Shown: positions 26,345-34,590 of the stretch, one piece after another
Layout: the number at the start of each line of letters is the position of its first letter
Numbering within the stretch: position 1 is the first letter of the stretch
Source of the DNA: Candidatus Sulfuricurvum sp. RIFRC-1
GTDB lineage: Bacteria > Campylobacterota > Campylobacteria > Campylobacterales > Sulfurimonadaceae
Assembly (NCBI RefSeq): GCF_000310245.1
Contig: NC_020505.1
Location: forward strand, 1,770,001-1,834,000
Reading direction: 5' to 3'
DNA length: 64,000 bases
Notes under the pieces: generated by a model
Told to the model about the DNA's origin: nothing
Seen by the model: the letters and a program-made list of their open reading frames with translations, nothing else
The model's database searches: none
Translations under genes and position numbers: made by a program

Positions 26345-27463
26345 ATGCAAAGTTCATCTACAGCCCATCTTGACATCATTAGTGAACGCTTCCATACACT
26401 GCTTCAATGCAGCGGTTCTTGGACAATTCCAAATCTGGCTGAAATTGAATCGAATCTCAAAACACTTCATCCCAAATCTTCTATCATTTGGGATATTTCA
26501 CACGTAACTGAAATCGATTCGGCAGGGATAGCATTGTGGCAGCTTTACCATCGTACCTTCGAAAAAGATGGAATCTCCTCTGAACTCATCGGTGTCAATG
26601 AAAACCACTCGAAACTCTATGCTCTCCTTTATTCCGGCAGACATAACACCTTCTCTCCTCCCGCTCGCCCCTCATGGCTATATACCCTAGGAGAAGATAC
26701 ACATCAAAACATTCAAGGAATTGGACACTTTTTAGCTTTTTTGGGAGAAGCGTTTGTTTTATTATTTTATACCCTCTTTCACCCCTCAACAATCCGATAT
26801 CGCTCTATCGTTTCCCATATCTTTACCAGTGGAGCACAGGCACTGCCGATCATCGCTATCAGTGCCTTTCTAATCGGGGTTGTCATCGCGTATCAGAGCA
26901 TCGTTCAACTCCAAAAATTCGGAGCTGATATTTTTATTGTCGATACGATCGGGATATCTCTCACCCGTGAACTTGCTCCTCTCATTACAGCCATCGTCGT
27001 TGCCGGACGAAGCGGTTCGGCATTTACCGCCCAAATCGGTGCGATGAAAATGACCCAAGAGATCGATGCCATGAAAACAATGGGCTTTGATCCGTTCATC
27101 TTTTTAGTCTGGCCCCGTGTTTTTGCCCTTATGATTGTTATGCCGCTACTGATCTTTTTTGCCGATCTCGTGGGGATATTTGGAGGAATGGTCATTGCGA
27201 ATGCACAGTCGCATCTGAGTTTCAGTGAATTTACTCACCGCCTTCAGGGAGCATTGGAGATTAAGCACTACCTCATAGGGATTATCAAGGGGCCGTTTTT
27301 TGCCTTTTTAATCGCGATGGTAAGTACCTACCGAGGATTTCAAGTATCCTCCAATACCGAAAGTATCGGGCACTATACTACCAAAAGTGTCGTGAATGCG
27401 ATTTTCTTGGTCATCGCATGTGACGCGTTATTCTCAATCCTCCTGACCGAGCTGAAATTATGA
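26345..27463 (+). CDS. mlaE: STAS-MlaE fusion: lipid ABC transporter permease
   Basis: Residues about 1-105 form a STAS domain (WDISHVTEIDSAGIALWQLY), equivalent to MlaB. From about 120 the protein is an MlaE permease with GAQALPIIAISAFLIGVVIAYQ and RELAPLITAIVVAGRSGSAFTAQIG. The total of 372 residues fits a fused MlaB-MlaE. It should move phospholipids between the membranes with MlaF and MlaD. The stop overlaps the mlaF start by 4 bases. Confidence 0.9.
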   Translation: MQSSSTAHLDIISERFHTLLQCSGSWTIPNLAEIESNLKTLHPKSSIIWDISHVTEIDSAGIALWQLYHRTFEKDGISSELIGVNENHSKLYALLYSGRHNTFSPPARPSWLYTLGEDTHQNIQGIGHFLAFLGEAFVLLFYTLFHPSTIRYRSIVSHIFTSGAQALPIIAISAFLIGVVIAYQSIVQLQKFGADIFIVDTIGISLTRELAPLITAIVVAGRSGSAFTAQIGAMKMTQEIDAMKTMGFDPFIFLVWPRVFALMIVMPLLIFFADLVGIFGGMVIANAQSHLSFSEFTHRLQGALEIKHYLIGIIKGPFFAFLIAMVSTYRGFQVSSNTESIGHYTTKSVVNAIFLVIACDALFSILLTELKL

Positions 27464-28215
27464 ACCCTATTATCATCGAGGCACGCGATATTGTGACTGC
27501 GTTCGGCGATAACCTCATCCACGATCACGTCAGCTGTACCGTGTATAAAAACGAAATCTATGCTCTTTTAGGGGGAAGCGGATCGGGTAAATCTACCCTT
27601 CTTCGAGAAATGATTCTTCTGCAATCTTTCCAAAGCGGCAGCCTCAATCTCCTCGGATATGATCTAAAATCCATTACCCCCCTCGATGCGCAAAATCTTC
27701 GGCGTCAATGGGGAGTGTTATTTCAATCCGGGGCACTCTACTCTTCGCTGAGTGTGGGGGAAAATATCGCTATGCTCTACCGTGAATATACCGATCTCTC
27801 TCCGAAGCTGATCGACGAGCTCGTCGCGCTGAAAATCGATCTCGTCGGTTTGCCTCAACATGCACGATATCTCTACCCAAGCGAGCTCAGCGGCGGTATG
27901 ATTAAACGTGCCGCACTTGCCCGTGCTCTCGCCCTTGATCCAAAACTCCTTTTTTTGGATGAACCGACATCGGGGCTCGATCCGCTCAGTTCACGACAGT
28001 TCGATGCCCTGATACAACAATTACGTGATTTACTTGGACTTACTATCGTGATGGTAACCCATGATTTAGATACTATACATCACAGTATCGATCGGTTTGC
28101 ACTGCTGGGTGACAAAAAGGTCATCGCCGAGGGGACGCTAAATGAAGTGCTCCAAATCGATCATCCGCTTGTCGATTATTTCTTCCAAAAGGGGTCTCAT
28201 GGAATCCAAGGTTAA
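27460..28215 (+). CDS. mlaF: MlaF-type ABC transporter ATPase
   Basis: The 251-residue ATPase has Walker A GGSGSGKST (about 36-44), the signature LSGGMIKRAALARAL, Walker B LLFLDEP with the D-loop SGLD, and the H-loop VTHD. The LSGGM signature form is typical of Mla/Ttg2A ATPases. It lies between the STAS-MlaE fusion and mlaD; its 3' end overlaps the mlaD start by 17 bases. Confidence 0.94.
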   Translation: MNPIIIEARDIVTAFGDNLIHDHVSCTVYKNEIYALLGGSGSGKSTLLREMILLQSFQSGSLNLLGYDLKSITPLDAQNLRRQWGVLFQSGALYSSLSVGENIAMLYREYTDLSPKLIDELVALKIDLVGLPQHARYLYPSELSGGMIKRAALARALALDPKLLFLDEPTSGLDPLSSRQFDALIQQLRDLLGLTIVMVTHDLDTIHHSIDRFALLGDKKVIAEGTLNEVLQIDHPLVDYFFQKGSHGIQG

Positions 28216-29167
28216 CTATACCGCCGTAGGTATCTTTGTCCTTATCTTTGCTTCATCGCTGATAGCCTTTGCATTTTGGCTCGGCAAATACAACCAAGAT
28301 GATGGCAATTACCATAACTATCATCTTTACATCACCGAATCGGTCTCCGGGCTATCTCCCGAAGCGGCAGTCAAATTTAACGGTGTCGATGTCGGAAAAG
28401 TTGAATCCATCCGCATCAATCCAAAAAATAGTGAAGAGGTAGAGCTCACCCTCAAAATTGAAAAAGAGACCCCGATTAAAACCGACTCCAGTGCCGTGCT
28501 CAAATTCTACGGAATCACCGGTCTGGCCTTTATCGAAATCATCGGCGGCTCCAAAGATGCACCGTTACTGACTACGAACGCTCATACATTCAGCACCATT
28601 CCCTCTTCCCCCTCGCTGATTAAACGGCTCGATGAATCGTTGAGCAACGTTGCTTCCAAACTCTCGACCACTCTTGATCGTGCCGATCGGATTTTCAGTG
28701 ATAAAAATGTCGATAATATCGCCCAATCGTTGGAAAACTTACGCTCACTCACCGCCCAAATCGATGGCTATCAAAATGAAATTCAAACCTTATTAGATCG
28801 AAGTATAGCGCTTGAGGCCAATGCCACCGAATCACTCAGCGCCATGAAGGAAGCCGCAGGAAGCGTTAAAAATACCTCTGGGAATTTCAACACCCTTGTA
28901 CAAACCAAAATGGCCTCTACCCTCGCATCACTCGCCGAAACATCCAAAGAGAGCCATACCCTTATCCGTAAGCTCGAAGCCTCGCTTGATCGCGGCGATT
29001 ATGATGTCCATACCATGGTACAACCTACAACAGCTGAACTGAGTAATCTCATTCAACGCAGCCAAGGGCTTACTCTGGAGATGGAAAATACCCTGAAAAC
29101 ACTTCGGGAAAGCCCATCTGACTTGTTGTTTAAAAAAACCACCCCTAAATCCGGACCAGGAGAATAA
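28199..29167 (+). CDS. mlaD: MlaD/MCE-domain lipid transport protein
   Basis: The 322-residue protein starts at ATG 28199, inside the end of mlaF, after AAGGGG. One N-terminal membrane helix (about 9-28) is followed by a single MCE domain (about 45-125: SVSGLSPEAAVKFNGVDVGKV, YGITGLAFIEI). A long helical tail (150-310) could form the periplasmic needle or hexamer core. It would carry lipid from the permease across the periplasm with the lipoprotein encoded next. Confidence 0.92.
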   Translation: MESKVNYTAVGIFVLIFASSLIAFAFWLGKYNQDDGNYHNYHLYITESVSGLSPEAAVKFNGVDVGKVESIRINPKNSEEVELTLKIEKETPIKTDSSAVLKFYGITGLAFIEIIGGSKDAPLLTTNAHTFSTIPSSPSLIKRLDESLSNVASKLSTTLDRADRIFSDKNVDNIAQSLENLRSLTAQIDGYQNEIQTLLDRSIALEANATESLSAMKEAAGSVKNTSGNFNTLVQTKMASTLASLAETSKESHTLIRKLEASLDRGDYDVHTMVQPTTAELSNLIQRSQGLTLEMENTLKTLRESPSDLLFKKTTPKSGPGE

Positions 29168-29169
29168 CG

Positions 29170-29766
29170 ATGCGTTTCTATACCCTCATCATCCCTGTAG
29201 CATTGATAATAGCGGGATGTTCTTCCGCTACGGCCCCAGCGGTCAATGAATACACGATTTATCCCTCAGCATCGATGAAAGTCTCGCCAGTGCATTCATC
29301 AAAAGCGCTCCGTTTAGCGTCCACACGGACGATACCCTCATTGGAGTCTAAGAGTCTCACCTATCTCCGTTTAGACGGCGAAAGCGGCAACTATCTTTAC
29401 ACCCGTTGGAGTGATACCCCGAGTCTGTTAATCGAACGCTCACTTAATCATTCCCTCCAAGAGCAGGGACTCTTCAGCGCTGTAATTACGTCAACCTCCT
29501 CCGCGCAAGCAGATATACTCCTCGAATCGGACCTGCACGCGTTCTATCACCGTTTTGAACCGGGAGAAAAAAGCAAAGGGATAATTGAGATCACGTACCG
29601 CCTGATTGATACCCATACAAAACTCCCAATCGCTTCCAAACGGTTTTTAATGACCAAAGATGCCCCGAGCGAAGATGGGATGGGGGGAATAAAAGCCCTC
29701 ACCGAAGCAACACAAGAGCTGAGTAAACAATGCACACTATGGATACAAGAGAAGGTCGTACAATGA
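29170..29766 (+). CDS. ABC-type transport auxiliary lipoprotein (PqiC/YmbA-like)
   Basis: The 198-residue protein has a lipoprotein signal with lipobox IAGC (Cys at residue 16) and then the ABC-transport auxiliary fold (NEYTIYP, YLRLDGESGNYLYTRWSDTPSLLIERSL). Such lipoproteins partner MCE proteins and probably sit on the outer membrane. It starts 2 bases after mlaD stops and its TGA overlaps the pfkA ATG. No mlaC-like gene is present in the cluster. Confidence 0.82.
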   Translation: MRFYTLIIPVALIIAGCSSATAPAVNEYTIYPSASMKVSPVHSSKALRLASTRTIPSLESKSLTYLRLDGESGNYLYTRWSDTPSLLIERSLNHSLQEQGLFSAVITSTSSAQADILLESDLHAFYHRFEPGEKSKGIIEITYRLIDTHTKLPIASKRFLMTKDAPSEDGMGGIKALTEATQELSKQCTLWIQEKVVQ

Positions 29767-30743
29767 GTAAAAATATTGCCATCCTCTGCTCAGGAGGAGA
29801 TGTTTCGGGAATGAATCCCGCCTTAAAGCGATTTGTCGAGTATACGTATGCGAACGGTATGCAGCCCTACTTTGTCCGAAACGGCTATGAAGGGCTCATC
29901 GACAATCATATTGCGCCCGCTGATTATCATGATGTCGCAGGTATCATAACCCGAGGAGGGACCAAAATCGGCTCTTCCCGATCAAAAAGATTTATGGAAC
30001 CCTCTTTTCGCGCTATCGCTGCTGAGAATTTAAAAGCGTTGGAGATAGACAGACTCATTGTATTGGGGGGAGATGGAAGCTTTCGCGGAATGGAGCGGTT
30101 TTATTATGAGAGCGGGATCGCCTTTTGCGGCATCCCCTCTACGATTGATAATGACATCAACGGTACCGACTATTGTCTGGGAGTAGACACGGCATTGGGT
30201 GTGATCAAAGATGCCATCGATCAGATACGCGATACCGCATCCTCGTTTCGGCGGGCATTTGTGATTGAGACGATGGGCCGCAATTGCGGTTATCTCGCAC
30301 TTGTCTCTGCTATCACATCAGGTGCCGAGGTGTGTTTAATTCCTGAGATACCGATGGATATACATGAGTACAAGGGGTGTTTTCAATCCCAAATCACTAA
30401 AGGGCGTGACTATTTTATCGCGGTCGTCTCTGAAGCACTCAACAGTACTGAAGTGGCCGAGTGGTTTGAGAGCGAGCTTGGATTTGAATCACGTGTTTCC
30501 GTCTTAGGACATATCCAAAGAGGAGGAAATCCCAGCGTATACGACCGATTAATGGCCTATAAGTTCGTAACGTATGCCATAGATGCTTTGTTAGAGGGGA
30601 AAAGTCACTCCGTTATCTGTTACACGAAAAGCCATTTTAACGTTAAAACCATCGACGAGGTGGCATTGCATCCTTACCGTCTTGATGAAGAACTTCTCAA
30701 ACTTGGCCGTGAGCAATTTCTTCCATCGCACTGTCAAATGTAG
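29763..30743 (+). CDS. pfkA: 6-phosphofructokinase (ATP type)
   Basis: The 326-residue enzyme phosphorylates fructose-6-phosphate in glycolysis. Seen: LGGDGSFRGM (Gly after GGD favours ATP over pyrophosphate), PSTIDNDINGTD (catalytic TIDND), DTALG, ETMGRNCGYLAL and GHIQRGGNPS. ATG 29763 is chosen because an ATGA overlap couples it to the lipoprotein gene; the longer reading upstream lies inside that gene. C. jejuni and H. pylori lack this enzyme. The last 47 bases overlap the convergent epimerase gene. Confidence 0.93.
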   Translation: MSKNIAILCSGGDVSGMNPALKRFVEYTYANGMQPYFVRNGYEGLIDNHIAPADYHDVAGIITRGGTKIGSSRSKRFMEPSFRAIAAENLKALEIDRLIVLGGDGSFRGMERFYYESGIAFCGIPSTIDNDINGTDYCLGVDTALGVIKDAIDQIRDTASSFRRAFVIETMGRNCGYLALVSAITSGAEVCLIPEIPMDIHEYKGCFQSQITKGRDYFIAVVSEALNSTEVAEWFESELGFESRVSVLGHIQRGGNPSVYDRLMAYKFVTYAIDALLEGKSHSVICYTKSHFNVKTIDEVALHPYRLDEELLKLGREQFLPSHCQM

Positions 30744-31566
30744 GGTAACGAAACTCGAACCCTGCTTCTTGTAAGATTCTCGGATAAACCTCTTTGGATT
30801 CGAGCATCGCGATAGAACCTTCACCGAATGCAAGTTTCACCATCCAGTCCGGGAGATCAAAAAATGTAGGGCGATCTAAAATACGCCCCATTGCTTTGGT
30901 CTGCTCCAAGTTCGTGATCGGTTCAGGAGAGGTAAAATTCAGTGCACCTCGAATCTCAGAATGATCGATTAAAAATGCAGCCGCACGTACCAAATCTTCC
31001 AAATGAATCCAGGAAATCATCTGAAATCCGTCACCCATTTTCCCCCCAAAACCGAGTTTGAAGGGTGGTAGCATTTTAGCCATCGCACCACCGCCTTTAC
31101 CGTATACCACACCAAAGCGCATTGTACACACACGGGTAAGCTCGGATTGGGCACGATTTGCCGCATGCTCCCAATCTTGAACCAAGGCAGCTAAAAAATC
31201 GTCTCCAAAATGGCGGGAAAACTCATCATGCTGATGATACGCATCATAAATACCTACGGCAGAGGCATTCAAAAGAATATGAGGAGGTTCATCGCAGAGG
31301 GTTAATGCAGCCACAATCTTATCGGTCGTTTCCAAACGGCTTTGACGTAAAAACGCTTTATAGCTTTTACTCCATCGTCCCAAAATATTAGCACCGGCAA
31401 GATTAATCAAAACATCGCATCCATTTAACCTTTGAGCAATCGATTCAACTCCAAAGCCACTGCGTATACTCAAAGAGATCACAACATCCCCTCGCTCTTC
31501 AAAAAAACGCTTCAATGCACTTCCGACAAAACCACTTATTCCGCATATTACTATTTTCATGCTCAT
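30697..31566 (-). CDS. TIGR01777-type NAD-dependent epimerase-like protein
   Basis: The 289-residue Rossmann protein opens with VICGISGFVGSALKRFF (GxxGxxG nucleotide loop) and has DVLINLAGANILGRWS and LLNASAVGIYD, then the C-terminal DUF1731-like segment with FDLPDWMVKLAFGEGS and PRILQEAGFEFRYP. These are hallmarks of the TIGR01777/YfcH family of unknown substrate. It overlaps pfkA tail to tail by 47 bases and diverges from the small gene at 31665. Confidence 0.88.
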   Translation of the reverse strand: MSMKIVICGISGFVGSALKRFFEERGDVVISLSIRSGFGVESIAQRLNGCDVLINLAGANILGRWSKSYKAFLRQSRLETTDKIVAALTLCDEPPHILLNASAVGIYDAYHQHDEFSRHFGDDFLAALVQDWEHAANRAQSELTRVCTMRFGVVYGKGGGAMAKMLPPFKLGFGGKMGDGFQMISWIHLEDLVRAAAFLIDHSEIRGALNFTSPEPITNLEQTKAMGRILDRPTFFDLPDWMVKLAFGEGSIAMLESKEVYPRILQEAGFEFRYPTFDSAMEEIAHGQV

Positions 31567-31608
31567 CCCTTTAATTCGGGTTAATTGTAGCTTAAAGGGC
31601 GCATATGA

Positions 31609-31643
31609 GGATTAAAGATATAATTGATACGCATCTTTAATCC
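31609..31643. promoter_or_regulatory. 11-base perfect inverted repeat over a -10 box
   Basis: GGATTAAAGAT (31609-31619) and ATCTTTAATCC (31633-31643) are perfect inverted arms with 13 bases between. TATAAT at 31619-31624 lies at the inner edge of the left arm, about 40 bases before the 31665 gene. This is the layout of a repressor operator over a promoter core. Confidence 0.5.
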
Positions 31644-31664
31644 AAATCTAATAGAGGAGATCAA

Positions 31665-31988
31665 ATGCTTTACCACCTTTTTGTGTATGTTCCCCTCAGT
31701 GCTTCTGAAAAAATAAAAAGTGCCCTTTTTGAGGCCGGTGCCGGTCACTATGAAAAGTATGATCAATGCAGTTGGGAGAGTAGTGGAATAGGACAATTTA
31801 GACCGCTTGAACACTCAAACCCTTTTGTGGGATCACTCGATACACTGGAAAAAGTTGAAGAGATAAAAATTGAGATGATCTGCGAATGCCACAAAATCAA
31901 AGAGGTATTGAAACGATTAAAAGAAGTCCATCCGTACGAAGAACCGGCATATGGGGTAATAGAAATTAAAACGATTGAAGATTTTTAA
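31665..31988 (+). CDS. YqfO/NIF3 insert-like (CutA-fold) protein
   Basis: The 107-residue protein matches the PII/CutA-like insert domain of NIF3/YqfO proteins: LFVYVPLSASEKIKSALFEAGAG, the YDQCSWESSGIGQFRP segment, and the end HPYEEPAYGVIEI, which is very typical. No NIF3 metal-binding halves are attached. Stand-alone versions are common and their function is unsettled. GAGGAGATCAA lies before the ATG. Confidence 0.85.
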   Translation: MLYHLFVYVPLSASEKIKSALFEAGAGHYEKYDQCSWESSGIGQFRPLEHSNPFVGSLDTLEKVEEIKIEMICECHKIKEVLKRLKEVHPYEEPAYGVIEIKTIEDF

Positions 31989-32025
31989 CAAAAGAGGAAA
32001 TACCTCCGAAAGAGGTATTATTGCA

Positions 32026-32355
32026 TTAGCCGCAAGAAGGGACGTTGCCTGAATCTGAACCGTATTCAAACAAGAAATCTCGGATATCTTTTGACTTACT
32101 TTTAAAATTATCACTATTAAAATACGGTTCTGCTGGGGTTCCGGCATGTTTTTTGATCATTCCGGCCCCGCCGTCCGCAAAAAGCTCATCCCACTCGTCT
32201 TGCGTATGCATCGCAGCACCTTTAGTACCGTTACCATGACAACTTTTACACCCTTTAGTGTACCACTTTTGTCCGCTTGCGACATCTGCTGACAATGTAG
32301 TCGAGCTGATTCCTGCAAATACAACCATTGAAAGAAAAAATGAAACTGACTTCAT
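32026..32355 (-). CDS. Small periplasmic c-type cytochrome
   Basis: The 109-residue protein has a signal peptide (about 1-23, ending LSA) and one heme-binding CKSCH (Cys36, Cys39, His40) followed by GNGTKGAA. A Met in the later half (AGMIKKHAG) may be the sixth heme ligand. It should shuttle electrons in the periplasm, consistent with a respiratory or sulfur-oxidising lifestyle (inference). A Cys near the C-terminus (VPSCG) is unusual. Confidence 0.88.
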   Translation of the reverse strand: MKSVSFFLSMVVFAGISSTTLSADVASGQKWYTKGCKSCHGNGTKGAAMHTQDEWDELFADGGAGMIKKHAGTPAEPYFNSDNFKSKSKDIRDFLFEYGSDSGNVPSCG

Positions 32356-32419
32356 CCTATACTGTTTCCTTACTATTTAAAAATCTAATAATACTATCTT
32401 AAGTTTGATGAAGGGTCTA

Positions 32420-32755
32420 TTAATCTATAGCTTCTTCAACGACTTCTTTTGCTTTGCTCGCACGAACTTCTAAACGAATTTTATCTTGACGAACTTTACG
32501 ATATGCCTTGTATTGTGCCTTGGTGAGTTCTTCACCCTCAAGGCCTACTTCTGCACCAATCTCTTGCGGAGAGAGTCCCGCTTCGTTCATCATAACCATA
32601 CGAAACTCTTTTTTCGTCAAATGCCGCTTGAGAGATGCGTATAATTCACGCTCATCATCACCGATCTCTACCGCACTGCACTCATAAAGCCGTGCCAATA
32701 CTTCGCGAATGGTTTTCGTCGGGTTGTAGCGAAGCCACAATGAATTTTCTAACAT
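32420..32755 (-). CDS. Conserved helical protein of unknown function, HTH-like
   Basis: The 111-residue protein is all-helical. The middle (LTKKEFRMVMMNEAGLSPQEIGAEVGLEGEELTKA) has the spacing of a helix-turn-helix like sigma region 4, so nucleic-acid binding is possible. The C-terminus is a charged helix (QDKIRLEVRASKAKEVVEEAID). Its start overlaps the serB stop by one base, so it is co-expressed with serB. No specific function is assigned. Confidence 0.75.
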   Translation of the reverse strand: MLENSLWLRYNPTKTIREVLARLYECSAVEIGDDERELYASLKRHLTKKEFRMVMMNEAGLSPQEIGAEVGLEGEELTKAQYKAYRKVRQDKIRLEVRASKAKEVVEEAID

Positions 32756-33381
32756 TAAAACACCTTTGTAATAATCTGTGTGAGGTCTTTCGTATCTACA
32801 ATAACGTTTGCCTCTTTTTTAAGAATCTCTTTCGCGCAAAAAGCGACACGGGTTCCGGCATGAGCAAACATCGATCGATCATTTGCTCCGTCTCCGACTA
32901 CCATCGTCTCTTCTTCAGAGATACCAAACAGTCCTTGCAGACGCAACAGCATATCCCCTTTCGAGAAATCGAACATCATATCGCCGCCGACAAGCCCCGT
33001 GAGTTTTCCCTCTTTTGCATGAAGCACATTCGAGAAATCGGCATCGTATCCGAGGATATCTTTCGCATACGAGGTCGCCGTGCGAAATCCGCCGCTGAAG
33101 CAGACCACTTTAATTCCCCGTTCTTTCAATGCCGCAATCGTCTCCACCGCACCGTTCATGTATGGCAAGTTTTGGCAAATCTCTTCGACCAAACCAAACT
33201 CAAGCCCTTTTAAAAGAGTAACACGTTGTTGTAAAGACTCGAAAAAATCGAGTTCCCCATTCATCGCCCTCTCGGTGATCGCACTCACCTGCGCACCGAT
33301 TCCGAGCGCTTCCGCGAAAAAATCGATTGTCTCCCCATCCATTAGAGTTGAATCAAAATCAAATACTGCTAATTTTATCAA
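32755..33381 (-). CDS. serB: Phosphoserine phosphatase
   Basis: SerB makes L-serine from phosphoserine. The 208-residue HAD enzyme begins KLAVFDFDSTLMDGE (nucleophile Asp and acid Asp), then has CFSGGF (Ser) and VGDGANDRSMFAHAG (C-terminal acidic motif). I place the start at TTG 33379-33381, which gives the usual N-terminus right before the FDFDST motif; the longer frame upstream is not family-like. A minus-strand TATAAT is 34 bases upstream. Confidence 0.9.
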   Translation of the reverse strand: MIKLAVFDFDSTLMDGETIDFFAEALGIGAQVSAITERAMNGELDFFESLQQRVTLLKGLEFGLVEEICQNLPYMNGAVETIAALKERGIKVVCFSGGFRTATSYAKDILGYDADFSNVLHAKEGKLTGLVGGDMMFDFSKGDMLLRLQGLFGISEEETMVVGDGANDRSMFAHAGTRVAFCAKEILKKEANVIVDTKDLTQIITKVF

Positions 33382-33402
33382 AATAGATTTCCCACATTTT
33401 GT

Positions 33403-33420
33403 TATAATGACGCAATTATA
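33403..33420. promoter_or_regulatory. Divergent -10 boxes between serB and the MetF-like gene
   Basis: TATAAT at 33403-33408 points right, about 27 bases before the TTG start of the MetF-like gene. TATAAT on the minus strand at 33420-33415 points left toward serB. The two promoter cores overlap within 20 bases, so the genes could compete for polymerase. Neither has a clear -35. Confidence 0.45.
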
Positions 33421-33434
33421 TCCAAGGGTAGCTT

Positions 33435-34337
33435 TTGTTCGAATCATTTATTCATAAACTCCGTCACGGAACCTATATCACCCTAGAGACCACCCCCTCT
33501 CGCTCTGCCCAGTTTGCGCCGACGATTGAAAAAATCGCGGCATTAGGTCTTGATAAACTCGTCGACGGATTCAGCACGACTGACAATCCTCTCGCCAAAC
33601 TCAAATACAACGCCCTCTTCGCCGCGATGAAACTCCAAGACCGCTTCGGACTCCCGACGTTAGCGACGATGAGTATGCGCGACCGTAACCGTATCGCACT
33701 CCAATCCGATCTCCTCGGTGCCAACGAAGCCAATGTACGAGCGATCCTCGCCCTCACAGGTGACAGCGCCCACTATTCCGATCAGCCTCATGCCAAAGGG
33801 GTATTCGAGGGGAACAGCAAACTCCTCCTCGATATTATCACGACACTAAACAACGGAACCGATTTGGCGGAGCAAAAACTGATCGCACCTGTGCAGGAAA
33901 TTTTCCCATTTGCGGTCATTGATGCGTATGCCAAAAGCGCCGCGACATTACAGAAAAAAATGACCAAAAAAGTGGCTCACGGAGCAATCAGTATCATCTC
34001 TCAACCCGTTTATGATCTCGAAAATGCTAAAAAACTGCTGGATATGATGAGCGAAGCCAACCGTGAAAATAATGGCTCTTGTGTACTGGTTTTGGGCTAT
34101 TTCCCGATTACCAAACTCCGTACCGCCCGCTTTTTGGATGAAAATGTCCCGGGAATTTATGTTCCGATTGCATGGGTCGAAGCCCTCGAAGCCGCATCCC
34201 TTATCAGCCCTGAGGAGGAGTATCGCGTCGGATTTGAGCTGAGTAAAACCCTTTTCGAAGAGCTCAAGGCCCTCCATCCGAAAATTCATATCATGACCGC
34301 CAATCAGTTCGAGTTAGCCAAGGCGATTTTGAGTTAA
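33435..34337 (+). CDS. Methylenetetrahydrofolate reductase family protein
   Basis: The 300-residue flavoprotein-type barrel starts at TTG 33435 after AAGGGTAG. Family marks include TYITLETTPSR (the position of the catalytic Glu of MetF), LPTLATMSMRDRNR (folate/FAD region) and ALTGDSA, with HGAISIISQPVYDLENA later. It is a divergent MetF: the EFFPP motif of E. coli MetF is not preserved. It may reduce methylene-THF for methionine synthesis or serve C1 metabolism. It is followed by a palindromic repeat. Confidence 0.75.
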   Translation: MFESFIHKLRHGTYITLETTPSRSAQFAPTIEKIAALGLDKLVDGFSTTDNPLAKLKYNALFAAMKLQDRFGLPTLATMSMRDRNRIALQSDLLGANEANVRAILALTGDSAHYSDQPHAKGVFEGNSKLLLDIITTLNNGTDLAEQKLIAPVQEIFPFAVIDAYAKSAATLQKKMTKKVAHGAISIISQPVYDLENAKKLLDMMSEANRENNGSCVLVLGYFPITKLRTARFLDENVPGIYVPIAWVEALEAASLISPEEEYRVGFELSKTLFEELKALHPKIHIMTANQFELAKAILS

Positions 34338-34371
34338 TTTCAGATTCTTTCACTCGCTCGTCATTCCCGTC

Positions 34372-34392
34372 ATCCCGTACTTGATACGGGAT
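34372..34392. repeat. Palindromic intergenic repeat (ATCCCGTA...TACGGGAT)
   Basis: Eight-base perfect arms enclose a 5-base loop, CTTGA, between the MetF-like gene and a small plus-strand gene. The flanking CGTCATTCCCGTC is part of the same dispersed repeat type seen in many genomes. It could also act as a weak terminator. Confidence 0.5.
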
Positions 34393-34416
34393 CCATCCCC
34401 ATCTAAGGAGTAAGCG

Positions 34417-34590
34417 ATGACTACTAAAATAATCGATACCGATGAAGAGCTAGCCATCGTAAACGCGGTGGAAAACGGTGAATATGTTTCACTCCCGAAA
34501 GATGAGTTAGAACCCTTCAAACAATTACTAAATACTGCTGCAACCGAAACGATAAATCTTAATAATGATACCGACACTGCGCCACAATAA
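34417..34590 (+). CDS. Small acidic antitoxin-like protein
   Basis: The 57-residue protein starts at ATG 34417 behind a strong AAGGAG. The pattern DTDEELAIVNAVENGEYVSLP followed by KDELEPFKQLL matches small antitoxin-like proteins of the form D-E-E-x3-A-x-E-x-G-E-x-x-S that usually sit next to RelE/BrnT-type toxins. Its 3' end overlaps the yoeB gene tail to tail by 32 bases. It could be a remnant antitoxin, or a regulator of the neighbouring pair by antisense overlap. Confidence 0.6.
   Translation: MTTKIIDTDEELAIVNAVENGEYVSLPKDELEPFKQLLNTAATETINLNNDTDTAPQ

Noticed and set aside
33432-33450. GTTCGAATC, resembling a tRNA T-loop
   Set aside because: It is the start of the MetF-like gene, and no acceptor stem or anticodon arm can be built around it.
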